Shown: positions 21,376-34,554 of the stretch, piece by piece | Numbering within the stretch: position 1 is the first letter of the stretch | How the letters are laid out: each line of letters starts with the position of its first letter | NCBI GenBank assembly: GCA_001466705.2 | Contig: LATX02000133.1 | Coordinates: forward strand, 186,001-250,000 | From: Moniliophthora roreri | Lineage: Eukaryota; Basidiomycota; Agaricomycetes; Agaricales; Marasmiaceae | Reading direction: 5' to 3' | DNA: 64,000 nucleotides | The notes under the pieces: generated by a model | The model's input: the letters and a program-made list of their open reading frames with translations, nothing else | The model's database searches: none | What the model was told of the DNA's origin: nothing | Translations under genes and position numbers: made by a program

Positions 21376-24012
21376 TTAGGTCCGATAAACTGGTACAATA
21401 TCCTCCTCACCAAACCCGACAAATGTTGCGGGTCGTTCTGGTACGTGCCCTGCAATAGATATTCTATCAACGACTGAAGGTCTGATTATAGAACAAACGG
21501 CGCGCACCATCACCATTCCCATACCAATGGCAGCTAAAGCCGCCTCGCCTACCATTTTCCCATTCCTCCCGCCTCTGATACCCGTCTTCCCCGTGGCAAT
21601 TAACCATAAGCTCTCTAGTCCCTTTGGCAAGACATACATTGCCAACTCTGCACGACGTCTCTTCTCCTCGATGAATAGTGCCAATCCTGATAGAAATCCA
21701 GGAAGCCAGAAGGACCATTTGGAGGCCAGCACGAGGTCGATGAGCCATTTGGGTATACGATGCACAGGTGACGTAGGTGAGAGACGGGTGTATATGTATT
21801 CGTGAAGAGAGTGGTTGAAGCAGTTGATCGCTATATACCCGCGCGGTATCAGTCTGGGGTCGAATACAGAACCAAGGACACGTACATTGATAAATGATCA
21901 CGAACACGCCCAAGAACGCACTGCTCCTCATGGTGCCGATCGCTGACCTGCTCAGTACACTTAGCGGGTTTTGTACGAACGTCTTCCGCTTGAAGAGGAC
22001 AGGTGGTATGAAATGTAATGCCCCGTAAATCGGTAGCATCCACTTGAAGACTTGGTAGAAGCGCATTGGTGGCACCTCAAGGCAAGACGATTCGGCGGGG
22101 TGAATGGCTGCGCAGGGGCCGTATGGTGGAATATATGTGGAGGAAGCAGGGTTTGCGAGGTTAGATTTGAGGGAGAGAAGCTTGGCGGCGTTGTTGGTGG
22201 TGAGTTCCTAGAAGGAGAGATGAGCCGGGTTGTTTGGAATACAGATACAGAACAACTCACAGGTAATTGGAGCACCTCTTCGATATCTTTCGTATTGAAC
22301 GTGCCATTTCTGACCGAGGTGAAGTTCATTCGGAGCGCGGGTTCCGGCACTTTGGATGCGTTAGAGACCCTGATGCAACGTGTTAGAAACTATGTCTCGA
22401 GAATAATGAGTAACACACCACTGTGAATAGGATCTTGGTAATGTATCTGGTCGAAGAAGCCAGGAGTACAGAATCTGACCGCACCTATATTCCATATCAA
22501 TCAGTCGTGCCACGATCACTACAAGATCTAAACCAACATACACAAGAGAGAAAACCAGCACGTCTCCATGTGGGATATGAATGTTTCTCTTCGTAGTGAA
22601 CGAATTGTATGATCCTTGGAGACCTCTAACAAAATGTAAGGGAAAGCATATACATGTCATGGGGAGCATACCGAACGAAGATCTGCTGTGCAATGGTGAC
22701 CCTTCTCCCTCTCTTCTCACACATGATCGCCAAACCACCGGCAATAGCACCAGCCAAGGCCGCATGCCATTTCTTCGTTTTCTTTCGAATCAAAATTCTC
22801 TGGGCTTGAGTCGAAAGAGAGAGACGTTCGCTTCGCTTGGGCCGCTGTGGCCTTTTCATCTGCAATAAATTTTGGTTAATTGACTTATTCTGAAGATTAA
22901 GTTGAAATGCACGAACCTGAATAGGACCACCAGGTGTTGGCGGGACAGGCACATCAAAAACAGTGGTAGGTAAACTATCATTAAGGTCGTGTTCCTCATC
23001 GTCTAGGAATGCAGAATTGTATTCGCGTTGAGGACGTATGGAAGGTATGTAGAGTGGTAAAGCGTTTAGAAGGAACTTGTAGATCGAAGCAAATGAACCT
23101 GTAGCACCAAAGGATTGAATTTCATGGACATTTTGGTACTAAAGATACCCACCGAGCATTGCGGCGAATCTCCATGTATCCATACCAAATATTGCGCGTC
23201 TAATGAGTGTGAAACGATATTTTCTAACGAGAAAAAAGTGAGCATCCAGGTTGAAGGTCCAGTGGCTCTACTACACACACCCTGGCAGGGATCGTATCCT
23301 GATTAGTGCCAACACTAGGTTGAAGCATGCTCGTATACTGAAAGCCAATGTCGCCGCTCCTTCAGAACGTTATCATATATATAGGTCAGAAGGGAATGAT
23401 CATCAGAATTCAAGGGAGAACCTCACTCAACCCGCCCTTTGCCGCCCATCGCAAGCATTCCTCTCCATCCGCTAATTCAACAACAGGCTCTCCTTTGTCT
23501 CTCCAAACCATCTTTCTTGCCTCTTTCCATGTCTCCTTCCGGTTTGCCAGCACATATTTCAGCCGTTCTTGCGAGTTTGCCAATGCAACCAGATTTTCAA
23601 ACGACGCCATGGCTCTCCGCACAGTGACATTGGAATTTGGATCAAAGTGAACTGCCGAACGAGGTGTAATTGTTTCTGACGGCGTTCCTCCAGTCAAATC
23701 CAGTATGTCTGGTATCACCGGTATGGGGGAGCCGACTTCGAGGGGGGTTTGGGTTCCACTCGGAGGTGCGGTGGTAAATGGTGTTGCACTGTCAGCTAAG
23801 ACTGGGGCTGTCGCAGGTGCAACTGGGGAATCTGAAGGCGAGAGCGAAGGCCCTGAGGGAGGATCCGATAGAGACATGGCTGGATCCTCGTTCTCTGGGG
23901 TGAAATTTTTGGGGGAAGCCGAGCTCAGTTGAGTGGGGGGCAAAAGTCGGCGATAGACGCCTCGCGCCTTCGGTCTCTCCACTACCGGTGCTTCAAGCGC
24001 ACAAGCGCTCAA
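21376..24012 (-). CDS. TMEM135-like multi-pass membrane protein
   Basis: Ten exons: 24012-23427, 23359-23281, 23199-23153, 23098-22917, 22859-22672, 22625-22542, 22484-22419, 22369-22261, 22207-21886, 21830-21376; 705 residues. The first 130 residues are a disordered Ser/Pro/Thr-rich tail; a later start at residue 46 is possible. The rest matches the TMEM135 family: an amphipathic segment AATLAFSIRACFNLVLALIR, basic-flanked helices (HAALAGAIAGGLAIM), a VPHGDV-like IPHGDVLVFSLVCGQILYSW segment with LLRPDTLPRSY, a Cys-containing YGPCAAIHP motif, and the C-terminal KWSFWLPGFLSGLALFIEEK..RRAELAMYVLPKGLESLW. Animal TMEM135 works in peroxisome and mitochondrial dynamics and cholesterol traffic; fungal homologues occur in peroxisomal membranes. 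Distinct TMEM135-type motifs make the family call firm, the location an inference. Confidence 0.88.
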
Positions 24013-27000
24013 TAATCAGCTGTTTCCTGCCTTCTTCCACCATTGACGATTACACTAGGGTAAGTCTATGCAGGAGATTTTATCAGCTGAAGGCGTATTT
24101 TTTTATTCAGTGCGAGGTCGCGGAATGACGGTTGCGTACACGTAGTTTGCAGGGGACATCAATGTCCCCTCCTGTGGTTCTCCACATTCATTACCGCGGA
24201 TTTCAAATGCATGTTTCGCAGAGGATAGCGTCGACCTCAATCACGACGTCAGGACTCCTACCTTGACTTGCAAATGCAAGCCAGCTTGTCAAGATCTTCT
24301 TGCAGCAACCCATTTGCAGGATGCCCACTTGACCCATCCGGAGCAGCAGGCCCGTCGAGCCCTGCACGTCAAAAAAAAAAAAAAGAAAGAAAGCCCAAGT
24401 GCCGCACGAGCTCCAGGGAGTCTAGTGAAACTTCATGAGGTGGCGTAATTTATTGTGTATGTTGGGATTTCTCCGAGCAGAATGGACACAAAGGTGCCTG
24501 TTACTATATGATTTATTATCGTTCAAGGACGCTAAACACTCCACCGTAGCGCGTGGATTGTAGCCAGAACTGCGGAACCCTATACATTCGGGCAAGCTCT
24601 TGCGAAGCGTCTCAGAGGCGCCAAGCCACATCGTCTTCGAAAAGGGTTTTCACAAGAATTTCTTTGAATATGAGTCCGCATGATTACTCTTTCCCCAATG
24701 TGACTAGAGCATTGGCTACCGCCCTCGAAGGAAGGGTTCAAGCCAAACTCAACAAGCTACCCAGAGCTCGATGAGCTGAGCCGTTACCTCAGCTACTTCA
24801 ATCGCGACGACAACATATCATCTATTAGTACGTGTTGCCTCCATGGGTTTGATTTTTTTCCGGTAGGTCTTCCCTGCGGCATTTTGGAGGTTGAACCTGA
24901 GAAGCTCGTATCAGAACTTGAAAGTACCCTGTATCAGCAGAAAGATTCCACGGGGGCGGGAGAAGGTCGAACCAATAGACGTTATCAGGGAGATTTTTCT
25001 TCCGTGTACAACTATCCTATCATGAAAACAACGGTTGGCATATGAAACGTGAACAAGGGCTGGAGCGAAACTCATTGCGACCATGTAGAGCATGGATATG
25101 ATAAGTTTGATTCCTTGTTACGTATCCCGTCAAGTGCAATGTCTCCATACTACATTGCAAGTATCCAGTATCCTTGTATCTGTTTTCCATCCACTTTTCG
25201 CCTTCTTGGACTTCATATCCATCATGGAAAGTAGGTCTTGATGAGCAGCTGAAAATCTGGCGTCGCAATGTATGCGTTCATGAGTATCTAGTGTTGGTAG
25301 ATTCAAGTTAGTAGCCGTGAATCATTTGTCCCTAGAAACTAGGGTTAGTAATCTGAATGGGAACAAGGGCTCCAACACTCATTGCTGTCAAGCCGATAGT
25401 AAAATTGGTTTTCTAAGATAAGGATTACTTGAGACGAAGTACGAGACGCAAATAAGTGGTCAAGTGGTTCAGCAAGTCCGGGCCAAGACTGTTCTAAACC
25501 TAGAATGATCTATCCCTGATGGGATAGCGGCCCTTCTTCCCCAACGCCTTGCGCGGCCAATTGCTCGCAATGCATAACGATGGGACTGCGCTATATTGCA
25601 TTTGCCGGCTTCCGATAAAGACGTGACAGACATCAGCAAAAAAAAGTACTATAATCAGTTCCCCAGGGGTTTATAATCCACCTGCAGGGTTAAAACCAGT
25701 CAAAAGCCCCACCATCCAGGCCATAACCAGGTTATAATCCCCTGGAGCTAGGTTATAACACTTTCCAGTTCATGCTGATGAACAATGCAAATGAACTCTT
25801 CGTGCTCGGTTGATTCCCCCGCCTGTTACGAAATGCTGTTAGTCCAATAGATATTTTGAGTGTGCGGGGTATGTGGGGTGTGCGGGGTGGGAAGCGGCAA
25901 TTCAATTTACCCGAGGTTGAAGGACACCGAAGACTCCCGACCGCGGGATGAGCAGAATCGAATGAGCATGGAGACAAGCTGTGATTTACAATGAAAATGT
26001 AATACACTCCGGGTCGATGTTTTCCATCACCTATAACAAATGTGAATCCGTATGGACCATGGATTCAATTAAGTAAGATGTTCAGATAGATGTGAGCGTT
26101 GCAAGGTGCCACTTGTCGGATCTTTCTTAGCGGGCAATCATGATGTGATGGACTGTAGGCTAAATTGAATATGCGCTCAGCCAAACAGAAATAGCCGTTG
26201 CAAGGCCCCAGGGGTTACCCCCATGCGACTTATCCACGCACCTTTCTCTTCATCGCGTCGCGTCGCTCTCGTCTAATCTCTGCCTCGCTTCTCTCTCACA
26301 CCCTCTCACTTTGGCAAAGGACTCCTCGTACTAAGTTGGTGTAAATAGTGTACATAGCGCACATACAAACTTTTCTTGGTCAAACACAACCGCGTCCCCA
26401 CCCGGATCTCCTCAAAATAAAGAGAATCAGATTTCTTACGACTCGACTCAAGGCCACCAATCCCGCCATTCATATGCCCTTTTCCCACTTCCGATACACT
26501 GCCTCAAGTTATAGAAGAAGACGATGTATTGTTACATACACGGACATAGATACTGCGAAGCAATACCTTTTGGTCGAGGGAGTTATTAGTATTACGATGG
26601 CAGATGCCATCAAACATGTTGTGTGAGTATTACGAGAAATGCCACGCGAGCAGGTCAGTGTACGATTGGGCAAGGTACCGAACCGGTAAATCGGATCAAT
26701 TCACCGAACGGTTGCCTGCCGAACGGTTGCTTGCCGAATGGGAACGGTTGCTTACCGTTGATATCATACAATATTGAATCTGAACCACTACGAGTCTATG
26801 AATACTCTGGCTTGAACCGTGGCCTGAACCATGGCTTGAACCAATATTGATTCCAAGTTATATCCAACATCAGACCAAGAAGCTCTCCACAATCCCGGTC
26901 TTCTTCGGGAGCGGGATCACGAAACATGGGAACGCAATGGGCATGATGGACCAGTTTAATACAGGGACATAAGTAGCCAAAATCTTTCTTGAACACTCAA

Positions 27001-27029
27001 GGACATCAGTTACTCTTTGACACTTCAAG
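24013..27029. other. 3-kb gene-poor stretch
   Basis: No gene is supported. It contains a 13-base A-run at about 24370, several copies of a ggttataa-type motif between 25660 and 25760, and short tandem repeats just upstream of the first desaturase (listed separately). The part between 26200 and 27029 is the likely promoter and leader of that gene. Confidence 0.45.
26700..26850. repeat. Short imperfect tandem repeats upstream of the first desaturase
   Basis: Two arrays: three to four copies of a unit like GAACGGTTGCYTGCC at about 26706-26757, and three copies of a unit like GGCTTGAACCNTGG at about 26808-26846. Both lie 180-320 bp before the start codon at 27030 and may be promoter repeats. Confidence 0.6.
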
Positions 27030-28645
27030 ATGATCACTCTCGCATCCGTCTTTGCAGACAGTCCAGAATACGAGCAGCGCAAAAAGACTCCGTTTTCTCC
27101 CACAAAGGTGAGCAACTTGTGCTCAATGAACAGAAAGACTCACATAGAATCGATTAGGTTTCTCTTACTGAGATTCACGCAGCAATACCAAAGGAATTTT
27201 ACAAGAAGAATACCCTCAAGGGCCTTTTCTATGCTCTGCGTGACGTGTTCTGTGCTGTAGTTCTCTATCACCTTGCTTGGGGCATCGATCCTTTTGCCAC
27301 TGCCCTCGCCACATACGGACTTCCAACCAACGCTGTCACTACGCTGAGGTGGAGCCTTTGGATTGGGTATTGGTACTGTCAAGGCATCGTGCTAGCAGGG
27401 TGGTGGTGTCTCGCACATGAAGCAGGTCACGGAACTGTGTCCCCATACAATTTCGTGAACCATGCCGTAGGATTCTCGTTGCACTCGGTTTGTTTATTCA
27501 TCCTCTCAAGTCAAAGATATTGCGTTGACTTTGCCCTAGTTTCTGCTTACCCCTTATTTCGCATGGAGGTCTACCCACCATAGTCATCACAAAGCGGCTA
27601 TGTCGGTCGAACGGGATGAGAACTACGTACCCCGTGTGCGAAGTGACTTAGGCCTACCTCCCAAAGCGGTCGCCAAGGTTTCGGACTATCATGAATTGTT
27701 TGAAGAAACACCGCTGTACACTCTCCTTCGAATGCTTATCATGCAACTACTTGGTTGGCATTATTACTTGGTGGCAAATGCGATGGGGTCGCCAAGGTAC
27801 CCTCCGGGAACTAATGTAAGATCCTACCGTGTAGCGTTTTCAGTCATTGATCTATTTTCAACAGCATTTCAGTCCATCGTCGCCACTTTTCAAGGAACGA
27901 GAACGTAACAAAATCATTGCTTCCAATATTGCTCTGGTGGCCATGACTGCAATCTTGTACCGTTGGACCCAGACGGTGGGATCGGCCGCGTTTGTGAAGT
28001 TATACTTCATACCCTACCTTGTGAGTGTTGACACTCGATTGTGGCAAGGGGCTAATAGGAAATTTTCCGTTTAGCTGGTGAACCATTGGATTGTAATGCT
28101 GACTTTCCTTCACCACTCTGATCCTACCATTCCCTATTACCGTAAGAACGAATGGAGTTTCTTGCGCGGTGCTCTCGCGACTGTTGATCGGCCTTTGCTT
28201 GGATGGGCTGGTCGATTCTTTTTCCACAATGTATCGCACGATCATGTCGGTGGTTGATTTCCTATTTTCACTACGCATGACTGATTATGTCCGACTCTCA
28301 GATTGCACACCATTTGTTCTCTTCTATTCCCTGGTGTTCGTCATTTTTCCGAATCAATCTGTCCGTGCAACCACTCATAGATTGTTTTCAGATAACCAGC
28401 CTAAAGTTACTGAGCGTCTGAAGGAGATTCTCAAGGGCGACTACAATTACGACTCGACGGTACGGGCATATTTTAGGACTTCCTGACATTGCTGACTTGA
28501 ATCTATGCAGAACTCTTTCCGTGCGCTGTATAGGTCGTTTACAGAATGCTGTTTCATCGAAGACGAAGGGGATATAGTGTTCTACATGAATATGAATGGC
28601 CAGACCGCACGATCGCTTGAAGTCAAGGAGGGTTCAGACGAATGA
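27030..28645 (+). CDS. Delta-12-type membrane fatty acid desaturase, paralogue A
   Basis: Eight exons (27030-27107, 27158-27487, 27540-27815, 27865-28020, 28075-28245, 28302-28335, 28392-28459, 28511-28645) code for 415 residues. These are ER membrane di-iron enzymes that insert a double bond, or in diverged members a triple bond, hydroxyl or conjugated bond, into acyl chains. The three histidine boxes are HEAGH at 113-117 (usual HECGH), HHSHH at 149-153, and HIAHH at 337-341. The last is followed by LFSSIPWYNQPKVTERLKEI, the classic delta-12 third-box context. Membrane segments lie around residues 50-75, 95-115 and 280-320. Paralogue B follows 2.5 kb downstream on the same strand. The Cys to Ala change in box 1 suggests altered specificity; true substrate unknown. 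Confidence 0.9.
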
Positions 28646-31135
28646 GGGTACATAAATTTCTAGAAACGCTCACACCGCTTCAATTATGCCTTTTCTTTTC
28701 GAATCGTAAATAAACTGTTCTGTGTAGTCTTACTCCTGTGAAAATCACATTCTCGTTTGGGTTCAGTGCCCGCTAAATTCTCGACGAGTGCGCGGTCGCA
28801 TCAATTTAGGGTAACTTAAAACCTTGCAGTCCAGAGACCACCGCCCAGTGAGAAATGCTTTAATGGTATCCGACGTATTCCTACATTTTGGACCTTGGCC
28901 TTTGCCGCCGTTTTCCTGATGCATCCGACGCTCTTCGGATGAAAGTCCTGTGTCGTCTGTTCACCTTCAAGAAGCTTGAAAGATATTAACGGATAATATA
29001 CTAACTTGACGTCTTGACGAGCCGATGTCAGGCCTGAACGCAAATCTTTATTCCCGTCACTCAAAGTTGTCTCCCACGCTGACATCTTTCTTCCTGACCA
29101 CCATCCCACACCCTTCGCCCTACGCCCTGCGTCCCACCCGCCCAAATACATCCCTCAGTACACCTTCCCTTATTCCTCCGGCTTCGGCTTGTTACTTAGT
29201 GGCGTTTATGTTGAATGTCATCTCAAGCTGGTCGGAAGAACACGAAGGAGAACGTCTTTGACTCGGAGCCTGGGTAATACGCTATGATGAGCACATGCCA
29301 GTAGTACCGTCTATCACCGCTTTATACTGACATGCAGATCAACAGCTCCGATCACCTCTCGGGAAGGTGAGCACGACAAGGCGAACGATAACGCGAAATA
29401 ACCTCATCTCTGGTTCAGGCAAGTTTTGAAGCTCTCAACTTGGATAACACTACTGACTCTCACCCTCAAGAGAACTATGGACATAAGATATCCATGGACA
29501 GGGCCAAAGGTATTGGAGCAGTCAGGGTAAAGAGTGTTGGAGTGGTCAGGATAGAGGGTTTAACAGCGGGGGGCTTCACGTAGATTAACCGTTCATGTAC
29601 ATACACGTACGTCGCCGGAATTCATTGGATTTGCAGACATTCATTCGAAAGTATTCGACGGGAAACCAGTGATAGACTTGCTCAAATTTACCCGCGACCA
29701 AAGTACATCGGGATACCATCAGATACTGTCAGTAACCCATCAGAAACAGCGGCGACTTGCTCAGGCTGTATCCATTGTCATCTGATGGTGTCCGGTAGAT
29801 TTTGAGACGTCCTATACCATCGTATACCATCGGTTACCGTCCGACAGTTTCTCACTGGGGGTCACCTTTTTTCCTATCCTTCGAGATATTATCCTCCATT
29901 GGGCCTAGATGGCTTTGGTCGAGCGCAAAAGTCCACGTAATAGGACCCATCTCGCTTTACCCCACCTCACTTTACTCCATCTCACTCTACTCCATCTCAC
30001 TCTACTCCATCCCACTATTGCCTCGAATCACGGGCTCCCGTTGGCCCCCCGCAAAACACGCATTCATATTACGATCACGGCGGGACGCTCGATAATTGGG
30101 AATATCATTTCTATTCTGACCACCCAAAGCTAAACTGCGGCGACTTCGAAATTCCATCAGAACTTGGGAGTGCATAGAGATTGTCGGCCATTGTTGGTCT
30201 TGGATGTGAGTTGTGTGCCAACAGCTCATAAGTGAACCATAGTGGCTCGATTCTATTTCAGTTTCTGCAGCTTTGTTCAGATCCTCGAATTCGTCCAAAG
30301 GTACAGCTTCCCGTGTCAACAGTTTCCGAATCTACCGAAGAAGCCGTCTCAGAGCCTAGCTTTGATTTTATTTTATTTTTGCTCACTGAATCTGCTCTGT
30401 TTGATCTATGATAGTGACGAATCGCGAACGGCAGCCGCAAGAATACGACGCCCTTCAACTTTGGAAAGAGTGAAATCTAGCATGCTTGAGGCATTCACAA
30501 ATGAATTGTGTACTGGAATTCTAAATTCCGGTGAGTACTTGTTCTTTCTGATGCCGCCAGTATTCTTGGCGTGTTGAACTCGGTGTAGCAACGACATCAA
30601 CTTTGAACCATTCATTCCACACTATGGCCGGTGGTACTGAATGCTCCTGAATACAGCAGAGAGCGGGGGAAACGGAGAACGAAAACCGGTGATCCTCGGT
30701 GCGAGTTACTTGTCCCCATCGTGCGTTCAATTGTCGGTCGTCTCCGTACCCTTGTGCAAATTGCTAATACCATCTTCCTTCTCCCGTCAGCTATATTCCA
30801 TGATGATCATTCTTTCACTTGTAGCAGCAAGGTGGTACCTGGGTTGTCTAGCTCTTACTTGGAACCAACTTGTCATCTCCATTGGGAGCAATCAGAAATA
30901 GCTCATCTGGGATGTGAGCTATTGGACGCAAGAGTATGAACCAAACCATACTGACCTTATCAATTACAGTGCAGACCCTTGGAGATACAACTGGATTTCG
31001 TGCCGCTCCAGCGGTTACCAAAAGCTGCCGCATTGTATTGTTTGGGTGGATAAACAATATTTGCATTGGACTCAAAGCCCAACATAAGAAGTGGAGTCGC
31101 AAGGTATCCAGAGCCAGAGATCTGCTCCCCTGCAA
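28646..31135. other. Stretch between the two desaturases
   Basis: No supported gene over 2.5 kb. A 111-codon minus-strand frame at 28816-29151 reads partly like protein, but no start, domain or partner exon is convincing. Near 29510-29565 a GGAGYRGTCAGGRT motif occurs twice. A minisatellite at 29945-30018 is listed separately. The end holds the promoter of paralogue B. Confidence 0.4.
29945..30018. repeat. Minisatellite, 15-bp unit
   Basis: About five imperfect copies of CTCCATCTCACTCTA in tandem, with the two central copies identical. Confidence 0.85.
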
Positions 31136-32860
31136 ATGTCGGAAAACACTTCTGCTATCGACTACACCCCTCTGAACGTCACGATCAGTGAGGTACGCGA
31201 CGCCATTCCATCGCACTTATTCGAACGCAATACATGGAAAAGCCTCGTTTACCTCGGTCGTGACCTCCTTCAAGCCGCTCTACTGTTCGTCGTCATGCTT
31301 TGGCTCGAAAGCATGGTTGCCTCCAAGTTGGCCGACGAAAATCTCAAGATGGTGGCCCAAACTGGCCTTGTTGGTTTGTAGTAAGTTCTCTGTCGCGTAT
31401 GCTTGCTTTCGGTCTCATAAAATTCTTTCTAGTTGGTGGTTCCAAGTAAGGCGCTCTCCTGTGAGACTCCAAACATTGATTGAACAGCGCTTCAGGGACT
31501 CGCGTTCACTGGTCTTTGGGTCATTGGTCATGAGGTATGCTCCCTGAATTTCCATGCAAATTGAAATTGACTTTGAGCATTTTAAAAGTGCGGTCACGGG
31601 GCTTTCTCTCCGTACTCGTGGGTGAATGACAGCATAGGCCTGATTATACACTCGGCTCTTTGGACACCATACTTTAGTTGGAAAATTTCTCACCATCGTC
31701 ACCATGCCAATCACGGCTCCATGGAGAAAGATGAAGTGTGGGTAATCATTATGCTCGTTCTGCATCTCGTGCCTGACTCGTCTATGCCCTAGGTATGTTC
31801 CCAAGACACGACGGGACTTGGGCATTCCGAACGAAACTCCGGGGGAAAAGATCAACTACGCCGAATACCTAAGCGATACCCCCATCTATAACTTGTTCAT
31901 GCTCATTATGCAGCAACTGTTCGCTTTCCCAGCGTATCTGCTATTCAACGTGTCTGGACAAAAATCGTACCCGCGAGGGTGAGTCTTGACCTCGATAGCC
32001 TATTGAAGATCAACTCGCTAAGACATTGTCACAGCACCAATCATTTTAATCGTGAGTTTAACCGTAATTTACCAACTTCCCCACTGATGGCCCGGTATCA
32101 GCAAAATCGGTGCTCTTTCGAGATAGCCAGTTCGCTGCTGTTATAGTATCTAATCTAGCTCTGTCGGCGGCCACGATGGTAACAATGTCCGCTATCCGCA
32201 CATACGGCTTGTGGCCGGTTATGAAATACTACGGTGTTCCTTGGTTCGGTGTATCACACTGGTTCGTCATGATAACATACGTATGTCCATCTTTCTTCGC
32301 ATTTCGATCAGCAAAAAAACAACCATCACAGCTTCATCATACCGCAGCCGATGTCCCTCACTTCCAACGAGGTTCGTGGACATATGCAAGGGGAGCAGCT
32401 GCTACTGTAGATCGCAACTTCTTGGGATGGCAAGGCAGGTACTTCTTGCATGATGGTAAGTTGTTCTATCCTTGACAATTATCGGTACTGAGATTGAGAT
32501 CCTCAGTGGCCCATTATCATGTCATCCACCACTTCTTCCCTAAAATGTCGTGGTGTGAGTTCCCCTCTCAGTGCTCTTAGACCTGAATACGAAAGTCATG
32601 TTTTGCACAGACAACGGAGAAGAAGCAACTCGCCATCTGCGTCGTGTCCTTGGAGCGCATTATCTATACAGCGATGAACCAGTATTCGCGGCGCTCTGGA
32701 AGTCTTACAATGAGTGCCAGTTTGTTGATGACGACGGTATGCACCATTCATCAATCTGTGCCAGCCCTCTTATTGACCCACTATAGTTGACATTCTCTTT
32801 TACAAAAACCAGAAGGGAGAATTTGCGTTGTTGAATTCTAAGAATTCTAAGGCTAACTGA
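31136..32860 (+). CDS. Delta-12-type membrane fatty acid desaturase, paralogue B
   Basis: Eleven exons (31136-31380, 31433-31445, 31496-31534, 31589-31737, 31793-31978, 32035-32051, 32102-32280, 32332-32455, 32507-32554, 32611-32736, 32787-32860) code for 399 residues. Exon 2 is 13 nt and exon 6 is 17 nt. Histidine boxes are HECGH at 98-102, HHRHH at 134-138 and HVIHH at 322-326. Boxes 1 and 2 are canonical for delta-12 desaturases; the third has an unusual context, [14 protein letters not shown] instead of the usual HVAHHLFS..PFYN. The start ATG gives [20 protein letters not shown], a normal N-terminus. Although same-family neighbours, A and B differ in exon number and in which box is altered, so this is an old duplication. 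The substrate is not predictable from sequence. Confidence 0.9.
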
Positions 32861-33049
32861 AGAACCCTTGCTTCTTGATGGTTCCCCAAAGTTGACCCCA
32901 AAGTTGAAGATTATGCTTTTTGCCTATGTAGTACAAATTTGAGAATCGTTTACAATGTTTACAAAAGTTTACAAAATGATATTCGCCTCTTAGACTACTA
33001 AATAGGGCTGTCCCGGCAAGGTCCGCTACCTCTGTAGTGAGTTTCTAGT

Positions 33050-33610
33050 TCAAATCTGAACATTTGTCAGCAAAATGCAACGAGTAACGGGCCGTGAGTC
33101 TGCCTTGATCCACACTTCTACAGTTTCCCATCGGTGCCTAACTTTCGTCAACGCGGCGAAAATGTTGTTAACCGTTGAGCGTTTCGCAGATGATACCATT
33201 GAATCATGAATTACGATATGTAACGGGTGTAGTTTGGACATGGTGAGCTGATGTTTAAGAAGGGAATGTCGATGAAGATCGGATCTTTCGACGATAATAC
33301 TTACGTGGAGTGGGCGCTGCAAACGCACCGGCTTTCGTTCTGCTTGCATGCTTGCCATCATGTTGAGGAACGTCGTGACATGTGTAACCCCCATGGTAGA
33401 GGGTGCTGCTTGCCGGCCCTTACCTGGGTTATTTAAACAAAGACCTTCATAGATCTCGGAAAGGAGTAGGGCTAGACGCCATGCCCGTATATACGGGAAA
33501 GCTCTGATTGGTGGAAAGCAGGGGAGACAAGCTATACGATATGGTGATGGACATACCGTACCCGTTTTTGACTGTCCGTTTGTACAATCGTATTCGTATA
33601 TGGCGAACAC
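33050..33610 (-). pseudogene. F-box/LRR-like remnant
   Basis: A 186-codon minus-strand frame. Its second half resembles the region after the F-box in Agaricomycete F-box proteins: a PLHVSIIVERSD strand, a SKLHPLHIVIHDS segment and ALTKVRHRWETVEVWI, where intact proteins have comparable residues such as PLHI and HRW. The start is uncertain and no F-box or leucine-rich end is joined to it. Probably a decayed fragment; family assignment is by pattern only. Confidence 0.35.
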
Positions 33611-34554
33611 CCCTAGAAAGGAGGCAGCATTCCCAGTTTCTCATTTAGACTGGCTTCAAGTAGGGATTTCTTAGTTCTTCTGCCATAGCTACAATTCCCG
33701 CTACCTATGGGTAGACGGTTTTAGGATCACTAAATTCTTTCCGGTTCAATGTCCCCAGCGCTTTCTGTACCTCTTCGCCTCTGTCTCCTTTTTTTTTTCC
33801 TTCACCTTTCGAGCAGTTGGAGGGTCCCTTATCAAAGCATTGGGCAATGCTTGGCACAGGGAAGTTTTCCCGACCCAGTACCATCCTGTATCGCCTCTTC
33901 TGAGGCAAAGGAGGTGTTTGGCTAGACCTGGGGATGTAAAAGTATCGCCGCTACAGAATTTTACATAGATGCCTTTTGTATGAATGGCTATTCCCTTAGT
34001 TGTGAAACCGTCAGAATGAGTCAAAGGACGCACTCAAAAACGTAGCACTATTATTTTCTTTCACCAACAATTCCGATCGACTTTACACAGTGGCGCATTG
34101 TTGCCTCACTCCCAACGTGGGGACATCCGGGCCGGAACAAAGCTGACAAATCCTTCGATCGAAATCGGGACTGCGTGTACGCATCTGCCCAACATCTGCC
34201 GGTGTTGCGATCTATGATTCTATCCCGCCCTTTTCTGCGCCAGTGTTTCCGTCTTTATATACTATCTGCTTTGTTGACGATCAAACTAGCTCGACACGAC
34301 CTTGAACCAGTCCCGCATCCTGCTAGATGAGCCATCACCCGATCAAGAGGGAGGGCCAACGAATGTGCTACGCCCAAGGTGGCTAGCCGACCGTAAATTG
34401 GTATACTTGGTCGAATTGGGGCCATGAGAGGGATCTGGATGCCGTAGCGAACTACTGACTCCCAGTCAATGGTGCATTCTCAAATGCTTTATAGCTTTCC
34501 TACTCACTTAAACGCAAGAACACACCATATCTCTAAAGCTCTGAAGCCCCAAAG
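33611..34554. other. Intergenic stretch before the acyl-CoA oxidase-like gene
   Basis: No supported gene. It contains a T-run at about 33790 and a short TATA-like tctttatatactat at 34251-34264, about 290 bp before the start codon. Confidence 0.4.

Noticed and set aside
26700..26850. CRISPR-like array
   Set aside because: The units are short, imperfect and directly adjacent without spacers, and the genome is eukaryotic; it is a minisatellite-type repeat.
28816..29151. A minus-strand gene between the desaturases
   Set aside because: Part of the frame reads plausibly, but there is no family match, no clear start and no second exon; left as uncertain intergenic sequence.
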